From Bacillota bacterium (GTDB lineage Bacteria; Bacillota; Clostridia; Christensenellales; Aristaeellaceae), in assembly GCA_023411395.1 (NCBI GenBank), contig JAEYOV010000079.1, positions 1-64,000 on the forward strand: DNA of 64,000 bases, written 5' to 3'. Both the position numbers and the translations under genes were made by a program. Below are positions 61,488-64,000 of this stretch, one piece after another. Positions within the stretch are counted from its first letter, which is position 1, and each line of letters opens with the position of its first letter. The notes under the pieces are model-generated. The model was not told the origin of the DNA. It did not search any database and saw only the letters and a list, made by a program, of their open reading frames with translations.

Positions 61488-62225
61488 ATGGCTCAGTGCC
61501 ATTTGAAGGTGGCGCTTTTGCGCCACACCGCCGACATGCAGGAGCTCGTGGCCCTGGGGGCACGGCTGTGCTACTCCCGCGCGGATGTGGACACACTGAA
61601 AAAGCGCATTGAAGAAAAGGATCAAACAACGTTCATCCAGCGGCTGATGGACATGGGTCACGATTCCGTGATGGAGCATGGTTCCTTCACCTTTGCGGTG
61701 GAAGGGATCAGCCGCATTTGCCTGGCGCAATTGACCCGCCACCGAATTGCCAGTTTCAGTGTGCAAAGCCAGCGGTATGTATCTTATACCGGCGGTTTTT
61801 CCTACGTCGTCCCGCCCCGGATCCAGGAACTGGGGGAGGAGGCCGTGGCGGAATACACAAGGCAGATGGATCAGATGCAGGTATGGTATGACACCTGGCA
61901 GGAAAAGCTGGGCGTAGGCGAGCAAAGCAACGAGGATGCACGCTTCGTGCTTCCCGGCGCGTGCGAAACCAGGCTGATCATGACGATGAACGTGCGGGAG
62001 CTGCATCACTTTTTCGCCATGCGCATGTGCAACCGCGCCCAGTGGGAAATCAGGGCCATGGCGATTGCGATGCACCGCCTGTGCATGGAGGCTGCGCCCC
62101 TGCTGTTTGAAAAAGCGGGGCCCGGGTGCCTGCAAGGCGCCTGCCCGGAAGGGGAAAAGACCTGCGGGAAAATGGCGCAAATCCGGAAAGAGCGGGAAGA
62201 GCTGCTGCAGTCCATACGGAAATAG
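61488..62225 (+). CDS. thyX: FAD-dependent thymidylate synthase ThyX
   Basis: 245 residues. The ThyX motif RHRIASFSVQSQR (RHRxxSxxxxSxR) is present, with HDSVMEHGSFTFAVEGISRI upstream and ETRLIMTMNVRELHHFFAMRM downstream. It makes dTMP from dUMP with methylene-THF and FADH2, independent of ThyA and DHFR. 23 nt from mrnC, with AAGGAGG before the ATG. Its C-terminus has four cysteines (CLQGACPEGEKTCGK), unusual but compatible with family members. Confidence 0.95.
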   Translation: MAQCHLKVALLRHTADMQELVALGARLCYSRADVDTLKKRIEEKDQTTFIQRLMDMGHDSVMEHGSFTFAVEGISRICLAQLTRHRIASFSVQSQRYVSYTGGFSYVVPPRIQELGEEAVAEYTRQMDQMQVWYDTWQEKLGVGEQSNEDARFVLPGACETRLIMTMNVRELHHFFAMRMCNRAQWEIRAMAIAMHRLCMEAAPLLFEKAGPGCLQGACPEGEKTCGKMAQIRKEREELLQSIRK

Positions 62226-62266
62226 CTGCAAAAGCGCGTGGTTTGAAAAATAAGGAGGATCATCCC

Positions 62267-63541
62267 ATGGCTTTCTACAAGGATTATACCAAGGATAAAA
62301 AGAAGGACCACGCCGCCCTGGGTTCCTGGGATGACGAGGGGGCCCACTACAGGAAACCGTCAAGGGGAGCACCGGTACAGCGTTCGGACAGGCCCGTGGC
62401 CGCCCGCACGGGCAGAAGGGCCGAAGGCGCGCCGCCCGCCGGAGATAAACCCGTTTCCCGCGCAAGGCCTGATGGTCCGCAAAGGGAAAAGAAACCCTAT
62501 GGCCGTCCCGCCCCAAGGGGTGACTACCGCCCGGCAGGGGAAAAGCCTGCTTACCGTGCCCGGCCTGAAACCGGTGAAGGAGAAAAGCGCGTTTACGGCC
62601 ATCCGGCTCCCAGAAGCGATTTCCGTTCCAATGGGGACAGGCCCGCATACCGTGTTCGTCCCGATAGGGCGGAAGGGGAAAAGCGCGCCTATGGCCGTCC
62701 TGCTCCCGCCCGGGAGCATAAAGTCGATGAACCGGCCTACAAGCGCCATGAGTACAAGCCTGCGGCCCCGCCGCCCCCGCCCAGGCCGGCGGTGGAAGAA
62801 TCCATCGATCCCATGGAGAACGTGCTTTCCGGGCGCAATCCCATACGGGAGGCCATCAAAAGCGGCCGGGATATTGAAAAGCTGCTGGTGGCCAAGGGCG
62901 ATTTGAGCGGCTCCGCCAGGGAGATCGTCGCCATGGCCAAAGAGGCCCGTATCCCCGTGCAGGAAGTGGAAAGGGTCAGGCTGGACGAAATTACAAGAAA
63001 TCATCAGGGCATGCTGGCCTTTGCTTCCGCCTACCAGTACGCTCATGTGGATGACATGCTGGCGGAAGCAAAAGAAAAGGGCGAAGACCCCTTCCTGATC
63101 CTGCTGGACGGCATCACCGATCCCCACAACCTGGGGGCCGTCATCCGTACCGCGGAGTGTGTGGGCGCCCATGGCGTCATCGTGCCGGAGCGCCGTTCCG
63201 TGGGCTTGACCCCCGCGGCGGTGAAAGCTTCCGCCGGTGCGGTGGAGCATGTGAAGGTGGCCAGGGTCGGCAACCTGACCCGCACCCTGCAGGATTTGCA
63301 AAAGGCAGGGCTGTGGATTGCCGCCGCCGTAACCGATGGGGAGGATTATCAAAAGGCGGATTTGAAGGGGCCCTTGGCCATCGTCATCGGCTCGGAGGGC
63401 GAGGGCATCAGCCGGCTGGTGCTTGAACATTGCGACAGGTCCGTGTCGCTGCCGCTGAAAGGTCAAATTGGCTCCCTGAACGCTTCGGTAGCTGCCGGCA
63501 TTTTGATGTACGCGGTGATGACGGCAAGAAACAACAGATAA
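62267..63541 (+). CDS. rlmB: RlmB-type 23S rRNA 2'-O-methyltransferase with repeat-rich N-terminus
   Basis: 424 residues. The C-terminal SPOUT/TrmH domain (from about residue 180) starts ENVLSGRNPIREAIKSGRDIEKLL and has the SAM knot motifs DGITDPHNLGAVIRTAECVGAHG, VIGSEGEGISRLV and SLPLKGQIGSLNASVAAGI. It methylates a guanosine of 23S rRNA (Gm2251 in E. coli). Residues 1-178 are a low-complexity Arg/Pro-rich extension; about 60-155 contain three copies of a 32-residue unit (EKPAYRARP...EGEKRVYGHPAPR). Usual RlmB is about 245 residues. Start 62267 has AAGGAGG upstream. Confidence 0.9.
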   Translation: MAFYKDYTKDKKKDHAALGSWDDEGAHYRKPSRGAPVQRSDRPVAARTGRRAEGAPPAGDKPVSRARPDGPQREKKPYGRPAPRGDYRPAGEKPAYRARPETGEGEKRVYGHPAPRSDFRSNGDRPAYRVRPDRAEGEKRAYGRPAPAREHKVDEPAYKRHEYKPAAPPPPPRPAVEESIDPMENVLSGRNPIREAIKSGRDIEKLLVAKGDLSGSAREIVAMAKEARIPVQEVERVRLDEITRNHQGMLAFASAYQYAHVDDMLAEAKEKGEDPFLILLDGITDPHNLGAVIRTAECVGAHGVIVPERRSVGLTPAAVKASAGAVEHVKVARVGNLTRTLQDLQKAGLWIAAAVTDGEDYQKADLKGPLAIVIGSEGEGISRLVLEHCDRSVSLPLKGQIGSLNASVAAGILMYAVMTARNNR

Positions 63542-63568
63542 AATGCTTTGCAAAGGACAGGGAATGGG

Positions 63569-64000
63569 ATGACGGAACAAAACCGCAGCATGCCCAAGGA
63601 CGAAGGCGAAGCCTTAAGCGCCGGGAAGGAAAGCCTTTTTGCCGCCCTTTCCGACGAGGAGATTGTGACGATGGCCCAGGAGGCCGACGGCACTGCCTTG
63701 GAATATCTGCTGAACAAGTACAAAAATTTTGTGCGTTCAAAGGCGCGCAGCTACTTCCTCATCGGCGCTGACCATGAGGATATCGTGCAGGAGGGCATGA
63801 TCGGCCTGTACAAGGCCATCCGTGACTTCAAGCATGACAAGCTGTCCTCCTTCCGCGCCTTTGCGGAGCTGTGCATCACCCGTCAGATCATCACCGCCAT
63901 CAAGACCGCCACCCGGCAAAAGCACATCCCCCTCAACAGCTACGTATCCCTGAACAAGCCCCTGTACGATGAGGAATCCGACCGTACGCTTTTGGATGTG
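63569..64000 (+). CDS. sigH: RNA polymerase sporulation sigma factor SigH, 3' end cut by window
   Basis: 144 codons are visible before the window edge. Region 2 shows LLNKYKNFVRSKARSYFLIG, DHEDIVQEGMIGLYKAIRDF and SFRAFAELCITRQIITAIK, then PLNSYVSLNKPLYDEESDRTLLDV, as in Spo0H (SigH). It drives early sporulation and stationary-phase genes. The yacP gene that separates rlmB and sigH in Bacillus is missing here. The start ATG 63569 follows AAAGGACAGGG. Confidence 0.93.
   Translation, partial: MTEQNRSMPKDEGEALSAGKESLFAALSDEEIVTMAQEADGTALEYLLNKYKNFVRSKARSYFLIGADHEDIVQEGMIGLYKAIRDFKHDKLSSFRAFAELCITRQIITAIKTATRQKHIPLNSYVSLNKPLYDEESDRTLLDV

Noticed and set aside
1..64000. CRISPR arrays, prophage, integrase genes and riboswitch consensus sequences
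   Set aside because: I looked for regularly spaced repeats, integrase motifs, T-box (GGTGGNACCGCG) and common riboswitch cores and saw none.

Overview
The window reads as chromosomal DNA of a low-to-moderate GC Gram-positive of the class Clostridia. The signs are strong GGAGG ribosome binding sites, sigma-70 promoters, the sporulation sigma factor gene sigH next to Mini-III and rlmB, YesM/YesN-type two-component genes, and LplB/YtcP-type sugar ABC transporters. ThyX is present. All three solute-binding proteins have Sec signal peptides but no lipobox cysteine, a style I associate with Christensenellales-like Clostridia; that placement is inference.

Left edge (1-3900): a partial tRNA-Gln(CTG) and a complete tRNA-Glu(CTC) are followed by a decayed accessory region. 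It holds an IS66 tnpA with one terminal inverted repeat, several broken ORFs, a large secreted serine hydrolase, the tail of a second IS66 tnpA and an IS3-type end. From 4026 to 14681 lies an alpha-galactoside utilisation locus on the minus strand: two permeases, a binding protein, GH97, an aldose-epimerase-fold protein and GH36, with a divergent AraC regulator. A DUF5107 remnant sits in front of the GH36 gene.

The 14.7-16.2 kb stretch carries small genes and a PlsC-like acyltransferase. From 16657 to 31279 there is a divergent phosphoester locus. Leftward genes encode a type I phosphodiesterase, a SorE-like sugar-phosphate dehydrogenase, a 1-phosphofructokinase-type kinase and two DeoR regulators. 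Rightward genes encode a phosphomannomutase-like HAD phosphatase, a Ugp-type ABC importer, a glycerophosphodiester phosphodiesterase, a GpsA-like dehydrogenase and an FAD oxidoreductase. Together they look built to import a sugar or polyol phosphodiester, split it, and oxidise both halves. An AT-rich CgeB-like glycosyltransferase follows, then another sugar ABC importer (32462-35976) divergent from a YesM/YesN sensor-regulator pair (36222-39535).

From 39.7 to 64 kb the content is more housekeeping: a secreted protein of unknown function, a 5'-nucleotidase, a GlpA/GlpB/DUF1667 glycerol-3-phosphate oxidation operon ending in a DNA glycosylase, rubredoxin, a GT-C membrane protein, a VanZ-like protein and a B12-binding radical SAM protein. 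Next comes an operon of rRNA-modification and peptidase genes, then DUF5711-CvpA, and a TetR-controlled ABC exporter that opens with a 41-residue membrane peptide. The window ends in the mrnC-thyX-rlmB-sigH cluster, with sigH cut by the window edge.

Recurring pattern: each of the three binding-protein genes is followed by a strong, T-tract-free stem-loop before the next gene of its operon, as expected for an mRNA-stabilising or dosage-setting element.
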